Origin: Pseudomonas sp. KUIN-1
GTDB taxonomy: Bacteria; Pseudomonadota; Gammaproteobacteria; Pseudomonadales; Pseudomonadaceae
Direction of reading: 5' to 3'
NCBI RefSeq assembly: GCF_009176725.1
Contig: NZ_AP020337.1
Location: 4,719,501-4,783,500, forward strand
Length of the DNA stretch: 64,000 nt
Positions 1 through 8,804 of this stretch are shown one piece after another (position 1 is the first letter of the stretch; every line of letters begins with the position of its first letter). A model generated the notes under the pieces. The model had not been told where the DNA came from. It was given only the letters and a program-made list of their open reading frames with translations, and ran no database searches. The position numbers and the translations under genes are program-made.

Positions 1-999
1 GAAGTCTTCCGCTTCGGTAACACCATCATCGATGACTGGGAAGGACAGGTTAACGCCTGGCCCCTGGACGAAGGCCTGATCGACTATGTGGCCAAGGATT
101 ATCAACACGCACTGGGCAACCCGGGCGCCACTGCCAACATCATCGCCAACACCGAGATTCAGGTCGGCGAAGACAAGGTCGACGTAAAGGAAATCACCTC
201 CGAAAAACTCGCCAGCCTGAACGAGCTGGGCGGTTCCGAGGCCAACGTCGCCACCGGCTACCACGCCATCGAATTCCTGCTCTGGGGTCAGGACCTGAAC
301 GGTACCGGCCCTGGCGCCGGCGCACGTCCGGCCAGCGATTACCTGGAGGGGGCTGGCGCAACCGGCGACCACAATGATCGCCGCCGCGCCTACCTCAAGG
401 CCGTCACCGACCTGCTGGTCAGCGACCTTGAAGAAATGTCCGGTAACTGGAAGGCCGGCGTGCCCGACAACTACCGCGCCACGCTGGAAGCCGAACCCGG
501 CGAAAGCGGTCTGCGCAAAATGCTCTTCGGCATGGGCAGCCTGTCGCTGGGTGAACTGGCGGGCGAGCGCATGAAAGTCGCGCTGGAAGCCAACTCCAGC
601 GAAGACGAACACGACTGCTTCAGCGATAACACGCACAACTCGCACTTCTACAACGGCAAGGGCATTCGCAACGTTTACCTGGGCGAGTACACCCGCACCG
701 ACGGCAGCAAGGTCAGTGGCCCGAGCCTTTCGTCTCTGGTCGCCAAGGCAGACCCGGCCACCGACGCCACCTTGCGCGCTGACCTGGACGACACTCAGGC
801 CAAGTTGCAGGTCATTGTCGATCACGCGAACAAGGGCGAGCATTTCGACCAGTTGATCGCTGCCGGCAACACGGCTGGCAATCAGGTGGTGCGTGACGCC
901 ATCGCCGCGCTGGTCAAACAGACCGGCGCTATCGAGCAGGCGGCTGGCAAGCTGGGCATCACTGACCTGAACCCGGACAACGCCGATCACGAGTTCTGA
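1..999 (+). CDS. Imelysin-family protein (IcmP-like), 5' end outside window
   Basis: The reading frame is open from base 1, so the gene begins upstream; 332 residues and the stop are visible. The imelysin (peptidase M75) signature GxHxxE is present as GYHAIEF at bases 256-276, and a second conserved part reads HNSHFYNGKGI. The family is periplasmic or outer-membrane associated and linked to iron uptake; the P. aeruginosa relative at this locus is IcmP (PA4370). The GTG at base 88 is not the true start, because protein-like sequence in the same frame continues to the window edge. A strong terminator follows directly. Family assignment is firm; the IcmP orthology is inferred from gene context. 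Confidence 0.9.
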   Translation, partial: EVFRFGNTIIDDWEGQVNAWPLDEGLIDYVAKDYQHALGNPGATANIIANTEIQVGEDKVDVKEITSEKLASLNELGGSEANVATGYHAIEFLLWGQDLNGTGPGAGARPASDYLEGAGATGDHNDRRRAYLKAVTDLLVSDLEEMSGNWKAGVPDNYRATLEAEPGESGLRKMLFGMGSLSLGELAGERMKVALEANSSEDEHDCFSDNTHNSHFYNGKGIRNVYLGEYTRTDGSKVSGPSLSSLVAKADPATDATLRADLDDTQAKLQVIVDHANKGEHFDQLIAAGNTAGNQVVRDAIAALVKQTGAIEQAAGKLGITDLNPDNADHEF

Positions 1000-1026
1000 T
1001 CAACCGCGTTTGTTGCAGTAACCATC

Positions 1027-1058
1027 AATGCCGGTCAGTTCGCTGACCGGCATTTTTT
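1027..1058 (+). terminator. Rho-independent terminator of the first imelysin gene
   Basis: A perfect 12-bp stem (1027-1038 with 1043-1054) closed by a TTCG tetraloop is followed by a T run. It lies 27 bp after the stop codon of the upstream gene. Confidence 0.9.
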
Positions 1059-1129
1059 GTGTCTGATTGACAGGCATCGTTTGCAACTGCCGTGCGCGTT
1101 GACCTGCGACATCGGCAGACTCCCGAGCA

Positions 1130-1759
1130 TCAGTACAACGTATCGGCAATACGTCCCGGCAACGCCTTGTCGTAGGCATCACCGTCGATCTGCTCCGCCG
1201 AAACCGCCTTGAGGATCTGCCCGGCAGTGGGTAGCGCGCTGCGTTCGATGTGCTTCGCCGGGTCCCACAAACCGGACCTGATGGTCGCCCTGCTGCACTG
1301 GAAATACACGCTGGTCACTGAAATGCGCAGGACAGACCTGGGCAACTGGCCCTTCACTGCGAAACGCGACAGCAACTCGGGCTCAACCGATATCTGAGCG
1401 GTTCCGTTGACGCGCAGGGTTTCACCCACGCCGGGTATGAGAAACAACAGCGCAACGCGCGGATCGTTGACGATGTTGCGCAGCGTATCGATGCGGTTGT
1501 TGCCGCGTCGGTCCGGCAGATAAAGCGTCTTGCTGTCCTCGATATGCACCAGACCCGCCTGATCGCCACGTGGAGAAGCATCGAGCCCGTCAGGCCCGGC
1601 AGAGGCAAGCACGGCAAACGGTGCCTGCTCGATGAAAGGCCGGTAGACCTCATGAATGTGGTCAACTTCCTTGATGAGCGAAGGAGGTGCGATCGGGCCA
1701 TAGATCGCTTCCAGTGCCTGGAGGGTGGTCACGAACGCGCTGTTGTCCGGGTTATTCAT
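1130..1759 (-). CDS. PPOX-class FMN-dependent flavin-nucleotide-binding protein
   Basis: A 209-residue protein of the pyridoxamine 5'-phosphate oxidase-like split-barrel fold. Visible motifs are FAVLASAGPDGLDASPRGD near residues 48-66 (strands that usually bind the FMN phosphate) and a central LYLPDRRGNNRIDTLRNI segment. Proteins of this subgroup are small FMN-binding oxidoreductases or haem/flavin handling proteins; the substrate is unknown. The gene stands alone between two iron-linked units and on the opposite strand. The start is an ATG at 1759, followed immediately by MNNPDNSAF. Specific function is not assigned. Confidence 0.82.
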   Translation of the reverse strand: MNNPDNSAFVTTLQALEAIYGPIAPPSLIKEVDHIHEVYRPFIEQAPFAVLASAGPDGLDASPRGDQAGLVHIEDSKTLYLPDRRGNNRIDTLRNIVNDPRVALLFLIPGVGETLRVNGTAQISVEPELLSRFAVKGQLPRSVLRISVTSVYFQCSRATIRSGLWDPAKHIERSALPTAGQILKAVSAEQIDGDAYDKALPGRIADTLY

Positions 1760-1985
1760 TGGATAATCTCTGCTGGCCGTTGGTGTATGAATGCTGCCAG
1801 CGTCATGTGACTGATCGTATGAAGCAGCCTGCGCAGCATAGGCAAAAACATCAGGACCCGACCAGCCTCAAAGATTCGTAACATCACATTGCACAACACG
1901 TCGCAAACGATAATCCCTCTTATTCAAACCGCACGAGGCTGATAAGCTTGCACGCCCCGATTTTTCGCCCCGTTGCAGGATGTCT

Positions 1986-3413
1986 ATGAGTACGCGGCTC
2001 CGTCTATCACTTGCCTTGCTCACGACCCTGGTCCTGAGCGCATGCGATGACGCCCCGCGTTTCACGCATGCCGAGCCGGGAGAAGCCTTGTCGGGTGGCA
2101 GCGCCACCGTCAGGAAGAGCGACCAGAGCGCTTTCTCGATGCCCTCGGCCAACCTGGCCCCCGTGCGGCGGCTGGACTTCAGCGTCGGCAACAGCTTCTT
2201 CCGCAGCCCGTGGGTGATTGCGCCATCGACCACCACGGCTCGCGATGGGCTTGGCCCGCTGTTCAACACCAATGCCTGCCAGAACTGCCACATCAAGGAC
2301 GGTCGCGGTCATCCGCCGGAGGCTGGCGACAGCAATGCCGTGTCCATGCTGGTCAGGCTGTCGATTCCCGATGACCCGGCCTATGCCGACCTTATAAAAC
2401 GCAACGGCGTGCTGCCCGAACCGGTCTACGGCGGGCAATTGCAGGACATGTCGAACCCCGGCGTAACGCCCGAGGGCAAGGTGCGGGTCGAGTACGATGC
2501 GCTGACGGTCGAATTTCGCGATGGCACATCAGTCGAGCTGCGCCAGCCGACCCTCAGGATCACCCAGTTGGGCTATGGCCCCATGCACTCCGATACTCAC
2601 ATCTCGGCTCGCGTGGCCCCGCCAATGATCGGCCTGGGCTTGCTCGAGGCGATTGCCGATGACGCCATCCTTGCCAATGCCGACCCCGATGACAAGAACG
2701 CCGATGGCATCTCGGGACGTCCCAACTGGGTCTGGGACGATGCTCGGCAAAAAGTGGTGATGGGCCGGTTTGGCTGGAAAGCCGGCCAGCCGAATCTCAA
2801 CCAGCAGAACGTGCACGCCTTTTCCGGCGACATGGGGCTGACCACCAGCCTGCGCCCTTTCGATGATTGCACGCCGGCCCAGACCGATTGCCTGGCTGCG
2901 CCCAATGGCAATGGCCCGGATGGCGAACCGGAAGTCAGCGACAACATCCTGCGCCTGGTGGAGTTCTACACCCGCAACCTGGGTGTTCCGGCGCGCCGCA
3001 AGGTCGACGACCCGCAGGTGCTGGCAGGCAAGAACCTGTTTTTCCAGGCGGGCTGTCAGCAATGCCACACCCCCTCTTTCAAAACCCGTAGCGACGCCGC
3101 CGAACCCGAGTTGGCCAATCAGGAAATTCGCCCGTACAGCGACCTGCTGCTGCACGACATGGGCGAAGGGCTGGCCGATAACCGTACCGAGTTCCAGGCC
3201 AGCGGAAGTGAGTGGCGCACCCCGCCCTTGTGGGGGCTGGGCCTGACCGGCACCGTAAGCGGACACACGCAACTGTTGCATGACGGTCGCGCGCGCAATG
3301 TGCTTGAGGCGATACTGTGGCACGGCGGCGAAGCGCAGGCGGCGCAGCGCCAGGTTCTGGCTTTTGACGCCCAGCAACGTGAAGCGCTGTTGGCCTTCCT
3401 GAATTCGTTATGA
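1986..3413 (+). CDS. Di-haem oxidoreductase family (DUF1111) lipoprotein
   Basis: About 475 residues with two c-type haem sites, CQNCH near residues 98-102 and CQQCH near 357-361 (numbered from the ATG at 1986). The N-terminus is a lipoprotein signal with lipobox LSAC. DHOR/DUF1111 proteins are periplasmic di-haem proteins related to thiol oxidoreductase and cytochrome peroxidases; beside imelysin genes they are thought to take part in iron uptake. An ATG six bases earlier (1980) is in frame, but the AGGA ribosome site is well spaced only for 1986. It is the first gene of a three-gene run with the imelysin and DUF1513 genes. The actual redox substrate is unknown. Confidence 0.88.
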   Translation: MSTRLRLSLALLTTLVLSACDDAPRFTHAEPGEALSGGSATVRKSDQSAFSMPSANLAPVRRLDFSVGNSFFRSPWVIAPSTTTARDGLGPLFNTNACQNCHIKDGRGHPPEAGDSNAVSMLVRLSIPDDPAYADLIKRNGVLPEPVYGGQLQDMSNPGVTPEGKVRVEYDALTVEFRDGTSVELRQPTLRITQLGYGPMHSDTHISARVAPPMIGLGLLEAIADDAILANADPDDKNADGISGRPNWVWDDARQKVVMGRFGWKAGQPNLNQQNVHAFSGDMGLTTSLRPFDDCTPAQTDCLAAPNGNGPDGEPEVSDNILRLVEFYTRNLGVPARRKVDDPQVLAGKNLFFQAGCQQCHTPSFKTRSDAAEPELANQEIRPYSDLLLHDMGEGLADNRTEFQASGSEWRTPPLWGLGLTGTVSGHTQLLHDGRARNVLEAILWHGGEAQAAQRQVLAFDAQQREALLAFLNSL

Positions 3414-3474
3414 TTGCGCCCTTTGCAGAATCTTCCTGTTCAAACACCTTCCTTTAAGAAATAAGGAGCCGGAC

Positions 3475-4539
3475 ATGTTCCGACCCAAGTTGTTGCTGAC
3501 CAGCCTTGCGGCGCTTGCCTTGGGTGCCTGCTCGCCATCCGACCCTCAGGCGGTGACGTCCGCAGCGATTGCCAAACAGGTCATCCTGCCGACCTACAGC
3601 CGCTGGGTAGAGGCTGATCGTCAGTTGGCAGCCAGCGCATTAGCGTTCTGCCAGGGCAAGACTGATCTGGCCAGCGCCCGCGCCGACTTTCTGAAAGCAC
3701 AGAAGACCTGGGCCGAGTTGCAACCACTGTTGATCGGCCCTCTGGCCGAAGGCAATCGCGCCTGGCAAATACAGTTCTGGCCAGACAAGAAGAACCTGGT
3801 GGGCCGTCAGGTCGAGCAACTGGTGACTGCACAGCCGCAGATCACCGCTCAGGAACTGTCCAAGGCCAGTGTCGTGGTGCAGGGTTTGTCCGCCTACGAA
3901 TACATCCTCTTCGACGCCGACATCGACATGGCCAATGCCGAGCAGAAAGCACGCTACTGCCCGCTGCTGATGGCCATCGGTGAACGCCAGAAACAACTGG
4001 CTGAAGAAATCCTCAACAGCTGGAACAGCACTGACGGCATGCTCGCGCAATTGAGCAAGTTCCCCAATCAGCGCTACGCCGACTCTCATGAAGCCATCGC
4101 CGAATTGCTGCGGGTTCAGGTCACCGCCCTCGACAGCCTGAAGAAAAAGCTCGGCACGCCACTGGGTCGTCAGAGCAAGGGGCAACCGCAGCCCTTCCAG
4201 GCAGATGCGTGGCGCAGCAAGTCGTCGCTCAGCAGCCTGGAAGCCAGCCTGATCAGCGCCGAGACGGTGTGGACCGGTGTCGACAACAAGGGCTTGCGCA
4301 GCCTGCTGCCCGCCGAGCAGAAACCGCTGGCCGACAAAATCGATGCCGCCTACGCTAACAGCCGCAAATTGCTGTCGGAACTCAAGCAGCCACTGGCCGA
4401 CCTGCTGGCCACGGATGCAGGACGCCAGCAACTCAATGCGTTTTACGACAGCCTGAACGCGGTGCACCGCCTGCACGAAGGCGAGCTGGCCAAGGCCCTC
4501 GGCATTCAGTTGGGCTTCAACGCCAACGACGGCGATTGA
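3475..4539 (+). CDS. Imelysin-family lipoprotein
   Basis: 354 residues, with an AAGGAG ribosome site 6 bases before the ATG. The signal peptide ends in lipobox LGAC, predicting a lipidated periplasm-facing protein. The M75/imelysin fold is indicated by the family pattern ILPTYSRWVEADRQL near the N-terminus and the middle segment GLSAYEYILFD, which is the position of the GxHxxE motif in the paralogue; here the His is replaced by Tyr (AYEYILFD), so the canonical motif is degenerate. It is the second imelysin of the locus and lies 61 bp after the di-haem gene, 16 bp before DUF1513, consistent with one operon. A role in iron binding is inferred from the family. Confidence 0.86.
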   Translation: MFRPKLLLTSLAALALGACSPSDPQAVTSAAIAKQVILPTYSRWVEADRQLAASALAFCQGKTDLASARADFLKAQKTWAELQPLLIGPLAEGNRAWQIQFWPDKKNLVGRQVEQLVTAQPQITAQELSKASVVVQGLSAYEYILFDADIDMANAEQKARYCPLLMAIGERQKQLAEEILNSWNSTDGMLAQLSKFPNQRYADSHEAIAELLRVQVTALDSLKKKLGTPLGRQSKGQPQPFQADAWRSKSSLSSLEASLISAETVWTGVDNKGLRSLLPAEQKPLADKIDAAYANSRKLLSELKQPLADLLATDAGRQQLNAFYDSLNAVHRLHEGELAKALGIQLGFNANDGD

Positions 4540-4555
4540 TCAAGAGGTACATGTG

Positions 4556-5662
4556 ATGTTGCGACGTCAGGCCATGGCGCTCGGCAGTCTTCTGCTCAGC
4601 GCCTGCACGCTGGGTGGCTGGACCCTGTTCAGGCAAAAGGACACACGCCCCTTGTTGCTTTCCGCTCGCGACGATGGCGACGGCAAGCACTACGCGGTGG
4701 GTTTCAAGCTCGACGGAACGCAGGTATTCGCCACCCGGGTGGGCCAGCGCTGCCACGACATCATCAATCATCCCGATTTGCCACTCGCGGTGTTCATCGC
4801 CCGTCGCCCAGGTACTGAAAGCTACCTGATCGACCTGCGCGATGGTCGCTTGCTGCAAACCATAGTGTCGCAGCCTGACCGCCACTTCTACGGCCATGCC
4901 GTGATTCATCGCGACGGCGAATGGCTGTATGCGACGGAAAACGACACCCGCGATCCAGGCCGCGGTTTATTGGGCGTCTACCGCTTCGTCGGCGAGCGAC
5001 TGGTGCACTCGGCTGAAATTTCCACGCATGGCATCGGTCCGCATCAGGTCTCCTGGATGCCGGACGGTGAAACGCTGGTGGTCGCCAATGGTGGCATTCG
5101 CACCGAAGCGGAAAGCCGGGTAGAGATGAACCTCGATGCCATGCAACCCAGCCTGGTCATCATGCAGCGTGACGGTACCTTGCTCAGCAAGGAAGCGCTT
5201 TCCCAGCAGATGAACAGCGTGCGCCACATGGGCATTGCCAGCGATGGCACCATCGTCGCGGGTCAACAGTTCATGGGCGACAGCCACAAGTTGGCCGAAC
5301 TGCTGGCCATCAAGCGTCCAGGCCAGCCATTCCAGGCGTTTCCGGTAGCAGAAGAGCAATTGCGCGCGATGGCCCATTACACCGCCAGCGTCGCAGTACA
5401 CAGTGACCTGCGACTGGTGGCCCTGACGGCGCCACGCGGCAATCGCTTCTTCATCTGGGACCTGGACAGTGGCGCACTGAAACTGGATGCGCCGCTGCCG
5501 GACTGTGCGGGAGTGGGGGCTGTCGCCGACGGCTTTGTCGTGACCTCAGGCCAGGGACGCTGCCGCTTCTATGACTGTCGCAAGGCGCAACTGCTGGCTC
5601 GGCCATTGGACCTGCCAGCCGGGTTGTGGGACAACCATCTTCATCTGGCTCAGGTGGGTTAG
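4556..5662 (+). CDS. DUF1513 family protein (beta-propeller-like)
   Basis: 368 residues counted from the ATG at 4556; a GTG at 4553 is also in frame. The N-terminus looks like a lipoprotein or Tat/Sec-type leader with LLSAC. Repeated segments such as RHFYGHAVIHRDGEWLYAT, GIGPHQVSWMPDGETLVVANGG and SVRHMGIASDGTIVAGQQ suggest a seven-bladed propeller of the DUF1513 family. These genes travel with imelysin and di-haem oxidoreductase genes in many Gram-negative bacteria, so a periplasmic accessory role in iron acquisition is likely but unproven. It is the last gene of the operon; the converging small gene ends 20 bp later. Confidence 0.85.
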   Translation: MLRRQAMALGSLLLSACTLGGWTLFRQKDTRPLLLSARDDGDGKHYAVGFKLDGTQVFATRVGQRCHDIINHPDLPLAVFIARRPGTESYLIDLRDGRLLQTIVSQPDRHFYGHAVIHRDGEWLYATENDTRDPGRGLLGVYRFVGERLVHSAEISTHGIGPHQVSWMPDGETLVVANGGIRTEAESRVEMNLDAMQPSLVIMQRDGTLLSKEALSQQMNSVRHMGIASDGTIVAGQQFMGDSHKLAELLAIKRPGQPFQAFPVAEEQLRAMAHYTASVAVHSDLRLVALTAPRGNRFFIWDLDSGALKLDAPLPDCAGVGAVADGFVVTSGQGRCRFYDCRKAQLLARPLDLPAGLWDNHLHLAQVG

Positions 5663-5682
5663 GTACAGGGCCTGCAAGGGCT

Positions 5683-5910
5683 TCAGTTTTTGACCCCGGT
5701 GCCCTGCGCCAGGCTGTACATGAACAGCAACAGGTCGTGGTCCGGCTGCACGTTCACCAGATTCTTCGCCACGCGTGGCATCGGGCAATGCCCCTCGCCG
5801 TGCTGTGTGGTGAGGATGCGAGTAGACGGTTGTTCAAGCGCCGCCACGGCGACGGTGGCAACTGCCAGTGCACCGAAGATAAACAAACCTCTTGCCATTT
5901 CTAGCTTCAT
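5683..5910 (-). CDS. Small exported hypothetical protein, last gene of the ColR-linked operon
   Basis: 75 residues: an N-terminal hydrophobic segment (about residues 8-24) that is either a signal peptide or a membrane anchor, then a short polar region containing HGEGHCPMPRVAKN with a single cysteine. Its ATG overlaps the stop of the upstream LPS-core kinase gene (ATGA), so it is translationally coupled and belongs to the methyltransferase/kinase operon. I do not recognise a domain. An equivalent small gene follows the kinase at this locus in other pseudomonads (from memory). Confidence 0.7.
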   Translation of the reverse strand: MKLEMARGLFIFGALAVATVAVAALEQPSTRILTTQHGEGHCPMPRVAKNLVNVQPDHDLLLFMYSLAQGTGVKN

Positions 5911-6629
5911 GACTCTAAACCTTTGATAGAGCTGCCAAACGCTGCCTGATAAAAGTAGATCAACTTCTGCCAGTCTGCAGCGCTGAATGACGAATGGCGT
6001 CGTAGCTGTTTCATATCATGCTGGGCTGCGCCTTGAGCGGTAAGGCGACGACGGCCCTTCTCGAGATCGAGCAAGGCGACCTCGACGTTGGCGTCCGGCC
6101 CTTCCCCTGTCACGCGCACGAAAATGTGCTTGATGTACAGACAGCTGTGCTGCCAGCGACCCAGGTGCATGCGCGCCAGCGTGGCTGCCACTTCCTTGAG
6201 CACCCGCTCATAGAACAGCTCGCCATGGCGCTCGCGCCCTCCGGCAGCCTGCCACTTTTCAATTTCCTCGAAGCCTTCCAGCGCCACGGTGACCAGCAAT
6301 GCCCTCCAGGCGTTGTCCTCACCGCGTTCAGCACCGCAAAACACCACTTCGGGAACGACGACGCCAAGCTTGCGCAGGCCTTCAAGCGCCTCGCGCTCGC
6401 GCAGTACGGTGGGTCGGCCCAGCGGGTGCAGCAGGCTGCGGTAGATATGACCTGTCTGACGCTTGGCATAAAGGGTCTGCCCATCGTCCATGACCAGCCG
6501 CTGCACACCACTTTCGCCACCGCGACGCACATTGGGTTCTTCAACCCATTCGCCACGCTGGCTCCAGAACTGATCGAACTCATTCTGGATCGGGTTCACG
6601 ACTGGTTCTTTCACGGACTGCAAACCCAT
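5907..6629 (-). CDS. inaA: LPS-core kinase of the InaA/WapQ family
   Basis: 240 residues. It is a small eukaryotic-like kinase of the lipopolysaccharide kinase (InaA/Rfa) family, which phosphorylates heptose in the inner LPS core; conserved parts are LYAKRQTGHIYRSLLHPLGRPTVLREREAL cut short here as KRQTGHIYRSL near residue 55, ATLARMHLGRWQHSCLYIKH, and VALLDLEKGRRRL near the end. The ATG at 6629 was chosen because AAAGG lies 7 bases upstream; an in-frame ATG at 6653 would overlap the preceding gene. It lies 4 bp after the methyltransferase stop. In P. fluorescens a methyltransferase/wapQ operon next to colRS is ColR-controlled, which fits this layout. Confidence 0.85.
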   Translation of the reverse strand: MGLQSVKEPVVNPIQNEFDQFWSQRGEWVEEPNVRRGGESGVQRLVMDDGQTLYAKRQTGHIYRSLLHPLGRPTVLREREALEGLRKLGVVVPEVVFCGAERGEDNAWRALLVTVALEGFEEIEKWQAAGGRERHGELFYERVLKEVAATLARMHLGRWQHSCLYIKHIFVRVTGEGPDANVEVALLDLEKGRRRLTAQGAAQHDMKQLRRHSSFSAADWQKLIYFYQAAFGSSIKGLES

Positions 6630-6633
6630 CTTT

Positions 6634-7314
6634 TTACCTTTTACGTAGGACATAGACTCGCCACATGGCGTACATGGGCAGGAAATCCATTCGGTTCTGA
6701 ATGCGAAATCCTGCCTGCTCAAATTCGGTTTCCGCGGTAACAACAGGTAACACAAAACGATTCTGGTAACTTTCCCGCCCGTTTTTTTGCTGGCGCTTGT
6801 TCTCCAGGCGCGCACGCTTCCATGCCTTGAAATTGCCATCAACCCAGAGGGAGACGATCACGCTGTCACGGGTCACGCGCTGAAACTCGCGCAATAGAGC
6901 CATCCGGTCGCTGGACTGACCGACATGGTGCAACAAGCGCATGCAGAAAATGCTGTCTACTGCGTTATCCGGCAGGTCGATGGCAAAGGCAGATGTCTGC
7001 AAAGGTTGTACCCGTTTTACAACGTCTGCCGGCTGCGAGGCACAGGCGGTACTGAGCATGTCTGCGGAGTTATCGGCACCGATGATCGAGCGGTTCGGCT
7101 TCTCGGCCAATAACGGCCAGAAGCGTCCGGCACCACAAGGCAGGTCCAGCACCAGGCCCGGGTCTCCGGCCATGTGCAGCGCCTTTCTCGCCAACTGTTC
7201 ATCGCGATGATGCGACAGCTTGCGCCAGATACCGTCCTGATGCTTTTCCAGGTACTGGCGGGCGTGTGTCTTGTCGTACTTTCGGGAAAACTCGAGTTCG
7301 ATGCGATCGCTCAT
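6634..7314 (-). CDS. Class I SAM-dependent methyltransferase of the colRS locus
   Basis: 226 residues. SAM-binding motif I is VLDLPCGAGRFWPLLA (about residues 53-68), followed by IIGADNSADML as motif II and DSIFCMRLLHHV as the post-motif segment. Start ATG at 7314 has an AGGAG ribosome site 7 bases upstream. It is the first gene of an operon with the InaA/WapQ kinase and the small exported protein. A near-consensus ColR box lies 69 bp upstream of the start. In P. fluorescens the homologous gene is called orf222. The substrate is unknown; an LPS or membrane lipid precursor is a guess from the neighbours. Confidence 0.87.
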   Translation of the reverse strand: MSDRIELEFSRKYDKTHARQYLEKHQDGIWRKLSHHRDEQLARKALHMAGDPGLVLDLPCGAGRFWPLLAEKPNRSIIGADNSADMLSTACASQPADVVKRVQPLQTSAFAIDLPDNAVDSIFCMRLLHHVGQSSDRMALLREFQRVTRDSVIVSLWVDGNFKAWKRARLENKRQQKNGRESYQNRFVLPVVTAETEFEQAGFRIQNRMDFLPMYAMWRVYVLRKR

Positions 7315-7382
7315 GAGAGCAGCTCCTGATGTTGATGGGGGCCAAACTAAAGGCACCGCCGTCACCGTCAGGTCATCTGAAT

Positions 7383-7398
7383 GTGAAAAAAATGTTAC
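7383..7398 (-). promoter_or_regulatory. Predicted ColR-binding site of the methyltransferase operon
   Basis: On the minus strand the bases read GTAACATTTTTTTCAC. The published P. putida ColR consensus, as I remember it, is YYNASNNYTTTTTCAC; only the first base deviates. It lies 69 bp upstream of the methyltransferase ATG, a plausible activator position. A matching site precedes the PAP2 gene on the other side of colRS. Confidence 0.6.
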
Positions 7399-7514
7399 CT
7401 TTTAACGTCAGGTGTTTCGAGATTTTACAGAGAGTTAGAGGCCGTGTGTGGCCAATCGACGAAGTGCAGTCAATTGGCCGCTACACAATGAGGCCGGTCT
7501 ACTCGGGAGAAAGG

Positions 7515-8804
7515 TCAGGGTTTGATCACGTTGAGCGTTACCTTGAACCGGCAACCATGAGGTTCCATAGGGGTGAGATCGACGCTCCATCCCTGGTTGG
7601 TACAAATGCGCTGCACCAGTGACAGCCCGAGGCCCAGCCCCTCTCCGCGCTGCTCGTTGCCGCGTACGAAAGGCTCGAACATTGCCTCGCGCTTCTCCTC
7701 GGGAATGCCCACACCACTGTCCTCCACGGTGAAGCTTTCGGCGTGCAGGGTCAGCGCAATGAATCCGTGATCGGTGTAGTGAAGCGCGTTGCGCAGCAAG
7801 TTGCCCATCACGGCATGCAGGAAGGTCGCGTTGTAACGAATATCGGACAGCTGGTCATCGGCCGGTGGCGTGTAGGTCAACTGCAGCCCCTTACTCTCTA
7901 TCGGGTCACGCCACTGGGAGATCAATTGTTCGGCCACCCCGACCAGCGTGGCCTTGGGCGTCATGGCCGGGTCTTCGCGCTGGGTGCGAGCGAGCATCAG
8001 GAAGGTTTGTACCAGATCGCGCATTTCTTCGCAGGCACGGCCGATACGCTCGACCTGACGGCGGCCGCGCAAATCGAGCGCAGGGTTTTCCAGCAGCAGC
8101 TCACAAGAGCTGGCCAGCACCATCAACGGCGTACGCAGTTCATGGCTCACGTCGCTGGTGAACATGCGCTCGCGAATCAACGCCTGCCGCAAACGCCCCA
8201 ATGTTGCATCGAAGGCCACCGCCAACTCGCCGACTTCGTCAGCGGCGTAGTCGGGCGCCAGTGGCGGTGCCAGTCCGAGCAACTGGTCACGGTGGCGAAC
8301 CTGCCGGGCCAGACGCACCACAGGTGCCATGACCCGGCGCGCCAGCACCCAACCGAGAAATACCGCCAGCGCCAGGGCCAGAACGAAACCGACCAGTACG
8401 ACGGCGAACAGCACCCGCTCACGCTCTTCAAAATCGCTCTGATCCTGCAACAGGGCGTAATGCCGGCCATCCACCACCTCGATCATGGCGTGGTATGACA
8501 ACGGCCCACGGAACACCTCATGGAAGCCTGGCTCAAGGTGACGAATATCCTTGGGCAGGTCGAAGTCGCCAGGACCATTGCTGAAATAGAACAACTGGTC
8601 GGGCTTGGGCCGGTGGCTCCAGTCGCTGACGCTGTCCATCAGCATCAGACGGTTGAGGTCACCACCGAGGCCGGCGGAAATCAGCTTTTCTTCGACCAGG
8701 TGGACGGTGGAGATGATCCCGATGGCGAACGACCCGGCGACCAGTGCACTCATCAATGCGAAGGCAATGATGATCCGTTGCGCAAGACTCTGTTTAAACT
8801 CCAT
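7515..8804 (-). CDS. colS: Sensor histidine kinase ColS
   Basis: 429 residues. TM1 is at about residues 10-32, a periplasmic sensor domain at 33-130, TM2 at about 131-152, then HAMP, HisKA with SHELRTPLMVL, and HATPase with the N box GNLLRNALHYTDHG and G boxes SGVGIPEE and GLGLGLSLVQRI. Residues H35, E38, H95, E96, E126 and E129, reported for P. putida ColS as sensing excess zinc and ferric iron (recalled), are all present at those exact numbers. The ATG at 8804 overlaps the colR stop by 11 bases. It phosphorylates ColR in response to metals or envelope stress. Confidence 0.93.
   Translation of the reverse strand: MEFKQSLAQRIIIAFALMSALVAGSFAIGIISTVHLVEEKLISAGLGGDLNRLMLMDSVSDWSHRPKPDQLFYFSNGPGDFDLPKDIRHLEPGFHEVFRGPLSYHAMIEVVDGRHYALLQDQSDFEERERVLFAVVLVGFVLALALAVFLGWVLARRVMAPVVRLARQVRHRDQLLGLAPPLAPDYAADEVGELAVAFDATLGRLRQALIRERMFTSDVSHELRTPLMVLASSCELLLENPALDLRGRRQVERIGRACEEMRDLVQTFLMLARTQREDPAMTPKATLVGVAEQLISQWRDPIESKGLQLTYTPPADDQLSDIRYNATFLHAVMGNLLRNALHYTDHGFIALTLHAESFTVEDSGVGIPEEKREAMFEPFVRGNEQRGEGLGLGLSLVQRICTNQGWSVDLTPMEPHGCRFKVTLNVIKP

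Noticed and set aside
88..999. Complete imelysin gene starting with GTG at 88
   Set aside because: The frame continues with protein-like sequence to base 1, so the real start is upstream of the window.
1909..1925. GATAAT-N6-TATTC as a Fur box before the di-haem oxidoreductase gene
   Set aside because: Only partial similarity to the 19-bp Fur consensus; the iron link of the cluster makes it tempting, but the sequence alone does not support it.
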